Of a stretch of DNA of 64,000 nucleotides, positions 20,771 through 32,105 are shown in pieces. The stretch's first letter is position 1; every line of letters starts with the position of its first letter. The notes under the pieces are model-generated. The model worked only from the letters and a program-made list of their open reading frames with translations. It did not search any database and was not told the DNA's origin. The position numbers were made by a program, and so were the translations under genes. Origin of the DNA: Viridothelium virens (taxonomy: Eukaryota; Ascomycota; Dothideomycetes; Trypetheliales; Trypetheliaceae); contig ML991828.1 of NCBI GenBank assembly GCA_010094025.1, positions 62,001 to 126,000 on the forward strand, in the 5' to 3' direction.

Positions 20771-23700
20771 ATGAATACCATACGGCAGTCAGTGCGACCG
20801 AAGCATCAAGTCCTCATCCTCAAATGCTATCCAAAGCTTGGGAGAAACAATCAAGAAGCCCGGCCCAATTCCAGCGAACTCAGCTATCTACTCTACTATG
20901 CCAGCACGCGACGCAGTAAATTACAGAAAGTCGGACAGTTTTTGGAGAGGCGGACTGCGAGGGATGTAGGCAGAGGTCGTACTGGGTTCGTAATAACCCA
21001 ATGAATTTGTCAATGGCTGGGGAGCCAGGCGAGTTGGCTTGGCCGAATCTCTACTGACAAGCCGACCCTACGCAGCAACGTCCAAGTCACCCTCCAGATC
21101 CTCAAAGCGTTAATTGAAAAATGTCCACGCGACCTCTCTCTCTTTGCACCTTTCGTCCTCCGTATACTGCGAAACATCCTGCGTTCCGGAGATATTCAGT
21201 CATGCGAAGATACTGTCGAGACCTTTGAGGCTTTCTGCAAACATCAAGATCCCGCCATACTTGCTGCCGATCAGGAGTATCTTAAGCAGTACGAGGAAAT
21301 TGTCAGCATCTATGCCGTATTTGCCTCTAAAGACACTCCTGTACAAACGAAGGGTCCTACTAGTGTCCCCATCGCGATCAGATACAGGGAGACAGGATTG
21401 GAGGCTTTGAAAGCCGTGGTGTCATTTGAATCACTCTCGGCAGATACTTCGAAGCAATTAGGGCTGATAGTACCGGTGGTTCTGGAGAATCTCTACTCGA
21501 AACATGGTAGCTACCTTGCGCTGTTGCAAGCGCGAGAGCAAGAAAAGGAGCGGTTGGAGAAAGAACAGGCGTTTAAGAGACGGCAAAGTTCTTCAACAAT
21601 GCGAACTGCAGAAATCGATGAAGCCGATCCTATTGCTGCTTCGGGAACGACCGCCGATGCAGATAAACTTGCTGAAGAGGAGGTTGGCTGCCTTGCACTA
21701 TCAGTCCTGAGAGTCATCTTCAACGTGGTCAATCGTAGTCAGCTACGTATTGCAACTTCTGCGGTGGTACGCTTCTTGACAAAAAGGATCGAGGCCCAAT
21801 CGTCTGCCAAAAACGGGTTTCTGAGCCTACCAGAGAATAATTGGCCAGTAGCGCTTTTTGAGGTAATATGCAGGTCAGCGCCTGTACAGGATCACTTCGT
21901 CATCGTGGTCACAACGGTTGAGACTCTAGTGAGAAGCCCAATCATCGAGGCCGATTTGCCCAAGCAGCTTTTGTTGGCTACGATCATCGGATGTCTTCTC
22001 AGCTCCGACATCAATTTCATCGGGCTCAGTATAATGGACGTTCTGGTCGGATTTGTCCAGCATATCCTACTCATTCTCCAGCTTGGGGGTAAAGATTCTG
22101 CACTTGTACCGCATGGCCAGCAAGTCGATGTTATCGGTAATGAAGGATTTCCCTCAACCTCGCAGCAGCATATGGCCAGCGCCAAGTCTCAGGCTAGTCC
22201 GGTCGTTGAGGTTGTCAAAGATCCTTCACAGACCCGCGTGGAACTTTTGGAGCAATTAAGACGGTGTATTGCCGATCTTGCGACGCATGTCTATTACACT
22301 GACCAGATATCCGACATGGTCTCAGCAATTCTTTCACGGCTTAAACCATCATCTAGGTCAAGCATTATCAACTCTGCTAGTGCAATCGAGAACCCTATCG
22401 GGACTGTCGATGCAATCGCCGATTCTGCAAGCATTAATGAGAAGCCAAATACCGATGGATTTTTTTCATTCGATACCGCTAGGGTCACCGCTATGCTAGC
22501 AGTCAAAGACATCTTGCTGGTTGCAAACAAGCGCGACTCGCAAGGATCCCTGGTGGCTGGCAGTCGGAACCGAATTAGCTTTTCTGTCTGGGAAGGCACC
22601 CAATGGCTTCTTCGAGATCCTAATTACCTTGCTCGCAGAGCATACGTCGATGCGCTGCTCACATGGCTCAAATTCGAAACGACGAGAAAAGACCTTGAAG
22701 TTAAAGACAAGAGACTGGCATCCCAGGGCAAGAGCGGCAAAAATGGTGACACTCTGGCAAAAAGAGCGGCTTCCAATGCCTCACGGGAAAAGGGCCTCAA
22801 GTCTGTCAGGTCAAGCTTCCTCCAGTTGCTGCATTTGGCCATCTATGAGAATGCACAACAGTATTGTGATGTTGAGTCCGAGATACTGCTCTTGCATTTG
22901 CTCCTTGCTAGTCTTGTCCAAAAGCTTGGAGTCAATGCTGCGAGGAGCGGCCTACCCATGATATGGCGCCTCCAAGAAGACATCCCGACTGTGGAGAGTC
23001 CCATCTACAAGATCCACATGGGGAGCCTCGTCCATGGCTACCTCTGGGCACTAATCGAGTATTTTAACTTGGAAGGCTCACGCATTGGAAACGAGATTGA
23101 ACGCGAGATTTCTCGAAGACGAACGACAGGCGTGTGGGCTAAGAGCATCCAGATCCCTCCACTTTCACTGGACAAAACGCTGACCGTGCCCGCAACTCCA
23201 CTTACTGAGACACTCTCCTCTAGTATCGTCGTTTCTACTTCGTTGAGGCCCTTTGACCATCGCGAAACACTCATTGATTACATCAGTGCAGCGTATGGGG
23301 CCTCACTTTCGTCACCTCCATCTAGCCCTCCTGGCTCTCCAGGACGTAGTTCCATCTCTATGCCCGGATTAGCGTCCTCTTATAGTAACATGCAGACGTC
23401 AACCCATGAGCCTCCTCAGCTACCTGCTAAGATAAGGGAGCAGCTACTTTCTGATTGGAGTCGTGAATCGTGCATTGCGACGACTGCTTCGGACAGTCCT
23501 TCCTCATCCTCAGTGACCGGTTCGAAAACCGGTAAGAGCACTGGCGGCCCTCGCCAACAATTTCTCACTACAAATGGCGATACAACGGATAACATACCTC
23601 CCCTACCGCAAAATGAAAGTCGATTCTATAGCACCCACCATGTGTATGAACAGCATAATCGAAGCAAGTCTCCCAATCGCGGCTCGATTGTGGAATCCTC

Positions 23701-25384
23701 GTCAGCCTCGCGCTCAACACCGCGTGTTGACGATCTGAAGCGATTCCTTGCCTCCCCTGTTATGGTCGGTGGTACTGGAGGCGCATTTCCGATTGTTTTA
23801 CGCAGACCTCGGAGCCGGCGAGATGCAGATCCTGATGACACTGCAAGCGACAGCATGGTCAGTGCAGGCGAAATCTCAGCTAGCGAATACAGTTATCGAG
23901 GCACGCCAACACCTTCACAACGGGTTGCGGGGCCAAAAGATAGAATGGAAGAAACCTCAGCTCCGGAGGGGGGCGACGCGAATGCATCGTACGAAGCTCT
24001 ACTACTATCTCAGAGACGTGCGAGTGAATATCAGGATACCATTGGTGATGCGCCGGAGCTGAGTCCTAGTCCAAACGTCGCAACCTTCCCAGCTTCCATA
24101 TCAAGTAGGCCTCAAACGGCGAGCACCGAAAAACCTGATAGCGCTGAGGGCCACACTCCGACTCCATCTCGTGAAGCAAATATCGTCCCAACATCGCCAC
24201 CTCGCCCTTCCAGTGCCCTTGGGCATTACCATGTCACCGCTGACGAAGCCCCTATTCCCGAACCTGAGTCTGCAGCATCCGATGTTCCACCTGTCCCTCC
24301 TCTTCCACGCGGCCTTTCAACCCAAAACTACAACATTCCTGGTGCCTTTCCGCAAACTCCAGGTCTTGATGGTCCTAACAGCGCCTTTGGCGAGGTCGAG
24401 AACCGACAGGCGGAAGCTCTTCAAACTACGTCACCACCGCCTAACGACAGCGACCACACCGTGCCCCCTCCCCGACCCACAATCAAATCGCCTCCTCCTG
24501 ACCCTCAGAGCTCCATCGTCGCGAAGGCTAAAAGCGCCGCCCTGGCCACCACCACCACGGATCCCACCAAAACCTCACCTCCACCTCAGCCTCAAAATCT
24601 CGCACAGCCACATGCCGGACACTCTCGCAACACCTCCGCCGACCTGGCCAACACCCAAGAAGCCTCCGACGAGCGCTCCGCCATGGCCCTCCTGCGCGGC
24701 GCCCAACAACAACTCGCGCGCGCCGACGACAAAACCGCAGCGAAGACATCCGCGCGCACCGGAAGCCCCGTGCGCGACCACGCCGGCAGCTACTTCCAGG
24801 AGACAGGCCTCGGGACCGAGCGGCCCGTCACGCCGACGAGTCTGCGGAGCGGCAGCAGTCCCGCGCGGAGAAGAGACAGCCCCTCGAAGGGGCGCGACGC
24901 GAAGGCCGGGGTCGCAGCGACGGCACCGACGACGACGAATACGTCGGGGCTGAGGCCGACAACGACGACGAAGAGCGCGCTGAAGAAGACGACGACGGCG
25001 AGCTCGGGCGCGGAGTCGGAGAGGGGCGGGACGTCGCCGATGGCTGTGACGATGACGACGACGACGACGGAGGCGGCGCAGAAGGGGGCGAGGGCGAGGA
25101 GTTTGAGTGGGGGCGCGGCGAGGAAGAGGGCGGTGGTTACGACGCCCGTGGCTGGGGGTGAGGGGAGGAAAAGGGGGGCGGAGAGTTTGGGGAGGAAGGG
25201 TGGGAAAGCTGCGGCGAGTTTGAGGGAGGGTGGGCGGGGGAGGGAGTTGGGGAGGGGACGAATAGATGTTCGTGAGCTGTTGGGAGGGATTGATGGGGGT
25301 GGGAAGAATGCTGGGTCTGAGGATGGTGGTGAGATTGTTGGGGGGCTGGGGAGGGAGCGGCCGGTTAGTCGGCCGCCTTATTGA
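20771..25384 (+). CDS. EFR3: EFR3 homologue, plasma-membrane scaffold for PI4-kinase Stt4
   Basis: Proposed CDS join(20771..20985,21076..25384), 1,507 residues. Exon 1 encodes the conserved start MNTIRQSVRPKHQVLILKCY and NSSELSYLLYYASTRRSK. A 90-bp intron (GTTCGT..CGCAG, with a CTGAC branch site) is needed to join RTG to NVQVTLQIL as in homologues; the donor is weak, but nearby GTAGGC and GTAATA donors break the frame. Residues 1 to about 650 form the ARM/HEAT-like EFR3 domain. The remainder is long, disordered and rich in Ser, Pro, Thr and later Gly, Arg and Lys, ending RGRIDVRELLGGIDGG. By family knowledge Efr3 is anchored at the plasma membrane, recruits Ypp1 and Stt4 and so supports PI4P synthesis. 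The last 900 bp switch from C-rich to G-rich coding at about 24820. Confidence 0.88.
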
Positions 25385-26569
25385 TTCTTCTCGTGGACGA
25401 TTGTCGTTGGCTGTTTTGATTAGCTAGTTAAATGAGGTGCGGGTCTCGGTCCTGGTATAGAGGTTGCCTTTCCGGGAGAAACTCCGCACAGGGGGGGAGA
25501 ATCGGGAAAGACTAGTAAGTTTGAATGCGTTCTCGTTCTTCTCGTGTATTTTATAGTCCTCCCATTCCTGAGCTTTACGATAGCGAAGCGCTGTATCCCT
25601 CGTATATACACCTCTTCGTAACAAGATACAAAGCTTCATTGTTCAAACTTCTTATGTCGCACTTTGCGAAGATCATTGATGCATCTGTGTCGTATTGATA
25701 TGCGAATTAGTCTCCCAACCTGGAAGTCGAGTTTATGGATTCAAGCGTCTCATTTGCATTATTATGCTACAGAATATTCCACATTGCTTGCTTCTTGACT
25801 TCGAATTGGCCTTGCTGTTGATCGATGCTTCTCGGCCATACTACAATGCCGATCCTCATGACTAGAATAATACTAGATTTCTACTAGAATTTTGTCCGTG
25901 GCATATTTCCAAGGCTTCAAATTGGGTTCTTTAGTCATGCAAATCAAAGACGCAACATGAGAAGCTACACCCTCAATGGCTATTCCAAAGGTGATGTCAA
26001 GCCAGCGTCTAATGATAATTATCAGCATGGAACGGAAGGCCCCGAATAAGGTGTATTTCTCTGGTTCTCCTGGACCACAGCTCAGATATTGTTTTAAGAT
26101 CCCGGGAAATATCGCCTGCAGAAGTACCATACGATACTGCTCTACAGAGGTACTGTACCTTAATGACTGCAGGGTCCCGTCGGCCCGTCATCCGGATTGC
26201 CAGGGCTCATATTATATTACCGTGGCAGCAACCCGTTCCCCCGTCCCAGCATTGCCCCGGGAAGACCCGTACGACCCGCAAAAGCCGCATTCGGAGACTC
26301 CACTTCCTGGTACAATTAATAGACCTCGACGTCAACACCACCACAACTTTGCTGAAGGGCCAACGAACGGTCATGCAGCTGCTGACTGCAGCTCAGCAGA
26401 AGCTGAAGCTTGCGGGTTGCGCACTGATGTCTGCCTTGCACCCTCAATCCCTAACTCCGTGTCACATGGCGATTGAAGGTGGCGACACTGAACATGCGAT
26501 CATAGATTTAAAACATCAGCATGGGGGGTAAAGAGATCTTTCAATGTGCTGCGCAAATACACGAAAGTC
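25385..26569. other. Intergenic: EFR3 3' flank and upstream of membrane protein
   Basis: No gene is supported in these 1.2 kb. Composition drops abruptly in G+C after the EFR3 stop. Frames here are short and lack familiar motifs. It marks the left boundary of the accessory segment. Confidence 0.4.
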
Positions 26570-28090
26570 ATGGCCACGGAGCAGTTACTGGCAGGGTACG
26601 TCTGGTGCGTTTACCCTATCAGCGGTCTCTACACGCAATTCCAACGCATCCTCTTCTGGGTGGTCATCCTCCTTGTCATCTTTTGCCAACTTCACGAATG
26701 GCTAACAGCTGGATTGGTCGGCTTTGCGGTCATTTACTCATTAACAGCTTGCATTCACGCCCTGTTTCTCGGTCCACAACACCAGTCAATCTATGATGCT
26801 GATCTGTTCGCACTTCAGGTCATCTTACAGGCTTCGATCTTCGGCATGCTTTTATGCCTTTTGTTCTCAAAACGCATCCTCAATGACAGTGCTAAGCCGG
26901 TTTTATTTTGGTGTGCTATTCTAGTATTCGCGGCACGGATGATCATGACCATTTTTTGGAGCGCCGTTGCCTTGCAAATCCACAAAGTTGCTGTACCTGT
27001 TCAATGTGCATCTGGAGGCTTGTGTTATAACCCTTGCATGGCACCAGATGTGGATGTGATTACTTTGTTTCGCGGTAAAGCGGCTGATACTTTACAGCCG
27101 GTGATCTGGAACGGTACTGTTACACAAATTAGTGCCAACTCAACTGTGGAGCAAGCAAATGACTGGCTCAACCACTCCCCAATCGTATCGAACGCCGGAT
27201 ATTCATGGCTCTCAAAGATTTGGATCTGGTATGCTTGTATGGGGCCTCTTTTGCACTGCATTATCTGGAATCTGGCTATGCGTCCTCGTCAGGCTCGCAA
27301 CTACATCTTCTGCCGCCTTTGCAAAAGATACGTACCCAAGAATAAACAATCCGGAAGATGCGCAAAACTTTGCACTTTCCTATTTGTTTGGATGCGATAT
27401 CTATATATACTTGTTCGAGTATTTGCCCCTGAACTGTACCTTGGTAAACTGCTTGTTTTGTTCGTTCTATGGATCTTCGAACTCTTCAAGGGGAATTTGT
27501 TTTGGATACGCGCATGGGTTGCCCAAACAAAAACAACCCCAATTTTTGTACGCGCATGGGTCGCCCAAACTAAAACAACCTCAAAAATGATGTGGAATGA
27601 AAAGAAAATCGGATTTGATGACTTTATAGAGTTAGAGGAGTCAGATTCGAAGTTGCGGTACAATATCGCCAAAGGTTGCGCGATTGCTTGGTATCTAACC
27701 GCCTATGCCAGCTACGTTGCTTTGTTTGGTGTTGTTCTCTTTTTTGAGGCCAAATCAGAAATGAGTATTCAGTGGATACCTGAAGCAGAAGCAAAAAATG
27801 CCATTGGTCAATGGGCACCCTGGGTGGCACTCCTGCTAGGGATGGTCGCTTCGCTGATCTCAAAAACAAAGCAGAATATCCTGGACCGTGATAACACCAT
27901 CGATCAAAGTGCTCTCAATCTTGAAGGTGCTGATCCTCAAATTATTGCCTCCAATGCTATGGGAATGGCGGTTAAACAGGAAAACTCCTGGCAATTCATC
28001 GTTTCTCGGACTGTTTACGAATGGCAAGATTTCAAGAATTGGTGGCAAAATACCTCGGAGGCTTCGCATACCGATATGGAATCAGAATGA
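26570..28090 (+). CDS. Multi-pass membrane protein of unknown function
   Basis: Intronless frame of 506 residues from the ATG at 26570 (MATEQLLAGYVWCVYPIS). I do not recognise the family. About seven hydrophobic segments are visible, for example FWVVILLVIF, ALQVILQASIFGMLLCLLF, LFWCAILVFAARMIMTIFW, IWYACMGPLLHCIIW, LVLFVLWIFELF, YLTAYASYVALFGVVLFF and WVALLLGMVASLIS. A loop after the third span has several cysteines (CASGGLCYNPC) and N-glycosylation sequons (NGT, NST), so it is probably lumenal or extracellular. RLCKRYVPKNKQSGRCAKLC is a Cys/Lys-rich cytoplasmic-type loop. A 14-residue tandem duplication lies in the second half. Codon use is more A/T-rich than the core genes. Its setting suggests an accessory, lineage-restricted gene; additional 5' exons cannot be excluded. 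Confidence 0.65.
   Translation: MATEQLLAGYVWCVYPISGLYTQFQRILFWVVILLVIFCQLHEWLTAGLVGFAVIYSLTACIHALFLGPQHQSIYDADLFALQVILQASIFGMLLCLLFSKRILNDSAKPVLFWCAILVFAARMIMTIFWSAVALQIHKVAVPVQCASGGLCYNPCMAPDVDVITLFRGKAADTLQPVIWNGTVTQISANSTVEQANDWLNHSPIVSNAGYSWLSKIWIWYACMGPLLHCIIWNLAMRPRQARNYIFCRLCKRYVPKNKQSGRCAKLCTFLFVWMRYLYILVRVFAPELYLGKLLVLFVLWIFELFKGNLFWIRAWVAQTKTTPIFVRAWVAQTKTTSKMMWNEKKIGFDDFIELEESDSKLRYNIAKGCAIAWYLTAYASYVALFGVVLFFEAKSEMSIQWIPEAEAKNAIGQWAPWVALLLGMVASLISKTKQNILDRDNTIDQSALNLEGADPQIIASNAMGMAVKQENSWQFIVSRTVYEWQDFKNWWQNTSEASHTDMESE
27507..27590 (+). repeat. 42-bp in-frame tandem duplication
   Basis: Two adjacent 42-bp units (27507-27548 and 27549-27590) encode RAWVAQTKTTPIFV and RAWVAQTKTTSKMM. 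The first ten residues are identical, and at DNA level the units differ at only a few positions over their first 33 bases, so the duplication is fairly recent. It lies in the loop after the fifth hydrophobic segment. Confidence 0.85.
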
Positions 28091-29604
28091 AACCCACGAA
28101 ATGAAGGCGTACTTGGTGCAGGCTGCCCATCATAGTTCAAGAACTTCCCAGGTACGAGGCGTCTTTGAAACATCTGACTCTCTACCACCAGCCTGACCAG
28201 GGACCGCCCTGTAGTGTCTAGATTTATAGGAAGGATGCAGAACCATAGATCAGAAGACCTCCTGGAAAAGTGCCATTAATGTACACTGGTATGGTCTTTG
28301 AGTTCTTAGGCCAACGCAATGGAAGGACTTCACGGAATAGAATGATAAACTGTACATGGTGCATTAGTCTGAAGTAGGCTCGAATCCGCCACTGCAGTCA
28401 TTCTGGCCTTGAAATCTGCTCCTAATGCCAATGTCGTCTAAATCAGCGATGCAACAGGAAAAAAAGGTTCATCTAAACCAGTGGAACCTTTGACTGAACC
28501 CATACTCGAATTTGGGGAGGCATATAAAGCTGGCGTCCATCCGTACCAAGCTCCCTACCCTACCACAAATGGAAGCATACCATGGATCCAATCCTTAGCC
28601 TGTAACCGGGCAACTCTTTGCCTATCATTTAATCTATTTCCTTCAACACCGCTCAGATCTATACACGACGACCGGTCAATATGTCCCACCCGTGGTGGCT
28701 ATAGAGCCATGAGAGACATTGACCCGACCATGTCCGTCAAGGACTTATCTGGTTGGACTTTCTTGATCTCGCTCAGACATAACGCGGCTGCGATATATCT
28801 AAAGCTTTTCAGCTTGCTAAGCCTGCCCTCCTCGAAATGTTCTCTCCTCTCAGTCTTCGGGCCTAGTACTGTAGGGTGTCGCAAAACTAGCCCGCGCGGA
28901 CACCGTCCTCTATAATCAGTCTCAAAACGGCGTTTCGTTTCCACATGAGCAGGTATTCGCCCAGATTTCTAGAACTGTGCCCTTGCAAGCACATTTAGAA
29001 TATGAGAAACGGAGTTCATCTCATACTTTCGAGAGTATAGGGCACTTGACGTCATTGATTTATTCAGAGAGTGTGGCTGAATCTGTAGCAACACTGCCTC
29101 CAAAGGGCTGTTCGGCGCCCATAACAAGTCAGTAATGGGCGGGTCAACGCCAGCTCAGGCTCTCAGCAGCCGAGTTCAACCTCACCTTTACAGCTGTTAT
29201 CTTTCAGTTAGCCCCAGAGTAAAGAATTTGAGTTACAAACCACCAAACTTATAGTATCTGAGCTGTGCCCTTCTATCGAACTGCGGCAGCAGCTACACCA
29301 GGACGAAAAACTCTATTGTTCTAGATAGCTACAGCTGACTACCTAATGACCTCGGAAATTAAGGAGATGAAGCCTCTGAGGTGATCTATACCAATTTGGG
29401 CAGGGATCTACTCTACTACGAACGAGCCAATAGGAACTAGAAACCTTATCCAATGAAGAAGAGGACGAAAAGTAAGCTTCAGGTTCGACACCTTCCCCGT
29501 GGGGCTCCAGCCTGGCACCTCTGAATGTTTCTGCATACGTTATACTTGCAAGGCCATTCTGTTTTCATCAATAAGCTCCATTTCCCCTCAGCGTCTGGTT
29601 TGCA
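28091..29604. other. Intergenic between the two accessory membrane-protein genes
   Basis: There is a TATA-like CATATAAAG near 28519, but no credible reading frame follows it. The 28481-28915 frame lacks an ATG at its start and has no motif I know. Nothing else is supported in these 1.5 kb. Confidence 0.35.
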
Positions 29605-31259
29605 ATGGATATTTGGTCTGTGTTGGGACTCGTTGTCCTGGCCGTATATTTGATAACCCTCCTGATAGAGGTAATCATCTTCTTGCCAATCACTGTGAGT
29701 TTTACACGACATAGCCGGGTACTCTAAGTTTTGGATCTCTCCGTTCGATTCTTCTGCTTCACATATTCCACTTCTAGCATTTCCAAGCGCTATAGTTGGA
29801 TGAGCTACATCTCCGCAGTTATGGGCTCGTGGAATACAAGTGCAATCCTCTTTTCTAATGACACCCAACCTGAGATTAGACGAAGAAACTGCGAAAGGTT
29901 GACAAGAATATGTAGAAAAATCAAAGACTGAAAAGAGCTTTCGACTTAGCTCAGGAATTTCCATGGCTATTACGGGTCTCGACCTATATCGGAGTGCTTT
30001 GGGGAATCGCACAGGTAGTGCAGATACTACAGGCGCCGCAAAACCCTCCACAGACAACCAATCTCAATCCGGACATTGTCGGGAAAGGGATTCAATTCAG
30101 TATCTTTGGACCATCTATGGCAATCGTTATTGCATTATCTCTCGGCCATTTCCACGCAAAGTGCTCGGGGACAAAGGAGCTTGGGCTGGTGCAACTCTTT
30201 AGTGAGTCCCATGATATGCAGGGCCTGGATCTGTTCTATCCCCCACTGACCGTAGAAGCTCTTATATACTTGTCGTGTAACATCTGTCTCCAATCGAAGA
30301 GCCTGATGACTCCTGAACTGCTCGTTGCTCTCATGTCACTGGACTGCGCAAGCTCTGCAGTAGCCATGGCATTCTCAGATAAAGAGACCCTGGCAGCCCG
30401 AAAGCTTACGTCTATCGCTAGCTTAGCACAGCTCGTAGCTGTCGTTGTGTTTGTACTTGTTGTCTTCCTCCCACATCAGAATCAACCACAGTGTCATTTT
30501 CGAGTCTTCTGGTGGGGATTCTTTGACGACAATTTCCGACCAACGACCACCTTCTGGATATTCCTTGCGATAAGAGTCATTGTTAGTTTACGTGTTTGTA
30601 TAGGCGGATGTCTTTTTACAAGTACGTTTAATGAAGGGGAAAGGGACACAAAGCGTATGGGTCAGAAGGATAGTAGGGACCATGAACAAAGCCCGGACTC
30701 AGTCACACCAGACCATCGGGACACTGCAACGTCTTCATCTAACTTCGAGCTAAATCGTTCAGGCACTTTTATCCATCGAAGTCGAACGAGCGAGTTAGAA
30801 GATGGCTGCCACGGTGAGGACCACGCTCTCCAATCTACTTCGATCTCTGCACCGGTTTTCAGAATCAATTATGACACTATACCAGCCACATCATTCTCTA
30901 CCTATCTTGATCATCTTCCGTGTACGATTGCATCATTTATTTCGTGTCAAGTTCTACTCAAACAATGCTCTCCCTCTAATTGGGTATGGGTTGAATGGGG
31001 ACAATTGGCACCTCTCATCCTTTCTATCCTCGGTCTCATTCATTGGCTCTTTTACATGACTATCTATCGTCTCTTATGGTATTCACGAAAACCCAATGTC
31101 GAAAGTCGACGTAGGGTGCACCATGTGTTCCCAAATGTCCTCTTGGCACGCTCTTTAGATCAGCCAGTCTTGGCTTATATAACTTGGCGAAATTCTCCGA
31201 GGGAGTTCCCGCCATCCTTTCCACGTCCACCTAATCTAAAGAGAACAACACTAGAATAG
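29605..31259 (+). CDS. Multi-pass membrane protein of unknown function, intron structure uncertain
   Basis: The secure part is 29955-31259 (434 residues), open from a TCAG acceptor at 29951-29954 to a TAG. Upstream, 29605-29694 is a good first exon: ATG, 30 codons with a hydrophobic core (VLGLVVLAVYLITLLIEVIIFLP) and a GTGAGT donor in phase 0, matching the phase of the acceptor. The 260 bp between may hold a further exon, so this model is tentative. The protein has about seven hydrophobic segments (SMAIVIALSLGHF, LAQLVAVVVFVLVVFLP, FWIFLAIRVIVSLRV, PLILSILGLIHWLFYM) and a polar Ser/Asp-rich loop around 30640-30830. It resembles uncharacterised Pezizomycotina membrane proteins with an NPDIVGKGI-type segment, but no function is known. 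The reading frame continues, past its stop, into an ankyrin region. Confidence 0.55.
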
Positions 31260-32105
31260 CTAGATTTTGGACTCAACCTTTGGGATATCACCGGTGTCAC
31301 GCAGTCCTTGGACGAGCTCAAACACATGCAAGGGATCCTTCCTATGAAAAAATTAAACGACCGTCTCATTACAGCGGTTAAAGAAGGACGAGAAGACTTT
31401 GTACAGCTTCTAATCGAATACGGTGTCGACGTTAACTTTAAGGATAGATATGACCAGACGCCGCTGCACTTAGCTACTCAGAACAGACACGAGGTGATAG
31501 TACAGCAGCTGCTTAAGATCAGCAGCATTGACGTCAACTTACCAGATATTTTCGAGCAGACACCGCTATGCGTAGCCGTACAGAACGAGCATAAGGCGAT
31601 TGTACAGCAGCTGCTTAAGATGAGCAACATCAATGTCAATTTAGTAAATTATCGCAGACAGACGCCGCTATACACAGCCGCGGAGAACGGGCATACGGCG
31701 ATTGTGCAGCAGCTGCTGGCGATCAGCGACATTGATGTCCACTTGGCAGATGATCAAGAACAGACACCGCTATCCATAGCCGTGCAGAACGACCACAGGG
31801 AGATTGCGAAGCAGCTGCTTAAGATGAGCAATATTAATGTCTAATAAATTATCATAAACAGAGGCTGTTATACACAGCCGCGGAGAACGGGCATACGGCG
31901 ATTGTGTAGCAGCTGCTGGAGATTAGCGACATTGATGTTAACTTAGCAGATTATCAGGAACGGACACTGTCATACGCAGCTGCTTAAGACCAGCAACATT
32001 GACGTCAACTGAATGGATTGTTACGGCCGAACGCCGCTGAAAGTAGCTGCTCAGAAGGGGCACAAGGCGATTGTGCGGCTCCTTCTCAACTTTTCACCAG
32101 CATAG
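31260..32105 (+). pseudogene. Ankyrin-repeat coding region, decayed in its second half
   Basis: From 31308 to 31844 an open frame encodes about five ankyrin repeats of 34 residues (102 bp): for example QTPLHLATQNRHEVIVQQLL and QTPLYTAAENGHTAIVQQLL. The first ATG is at 31326. From 31845 to 32105 the ankyrin pattern continues at DNA level but with stops and length changes, until a last repeat-like stretch (AAQKGHKAIVRLLLNFSPA, stop at 32103-32105) that looks like the original C terminus. The block around 31668-31740 is repeated about 200 bp later (31868-31935), so a two-repeat segment was duplicated. The frame is the same as that of the membrane protein ending at 31259, separated by one TAG and 16 further sense codons. 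It could be a truncated but expressed protein, or the remnant of a membrane-ankyrin fusion. Confidence 0.65.

Noticed and set aside
24171-24953. Plus-strand 260-codon frame inside EFR3
   Set aside because: It is the +1 frame of the proline-rich EFR3 tail and is explained by C-rich composition.
28481-28915. 144-codon plus-strand frame after a TATA-like motif
   Set aside because: It begins at GTG, spans the TATA motif itself and shows no domain or codon bias.
29470-29500. GGTTCGACACC, like a tRNA B box
   Set aside because: The T-arm would pair at only three positions, and no acceptor stem, D-arm or A box lies upstream.
29479-30057. Minus-strand 192-codon frame
   Set aside because: It is antisense to the better-supported first exons of the second membrane protein and has no recognisable domain.
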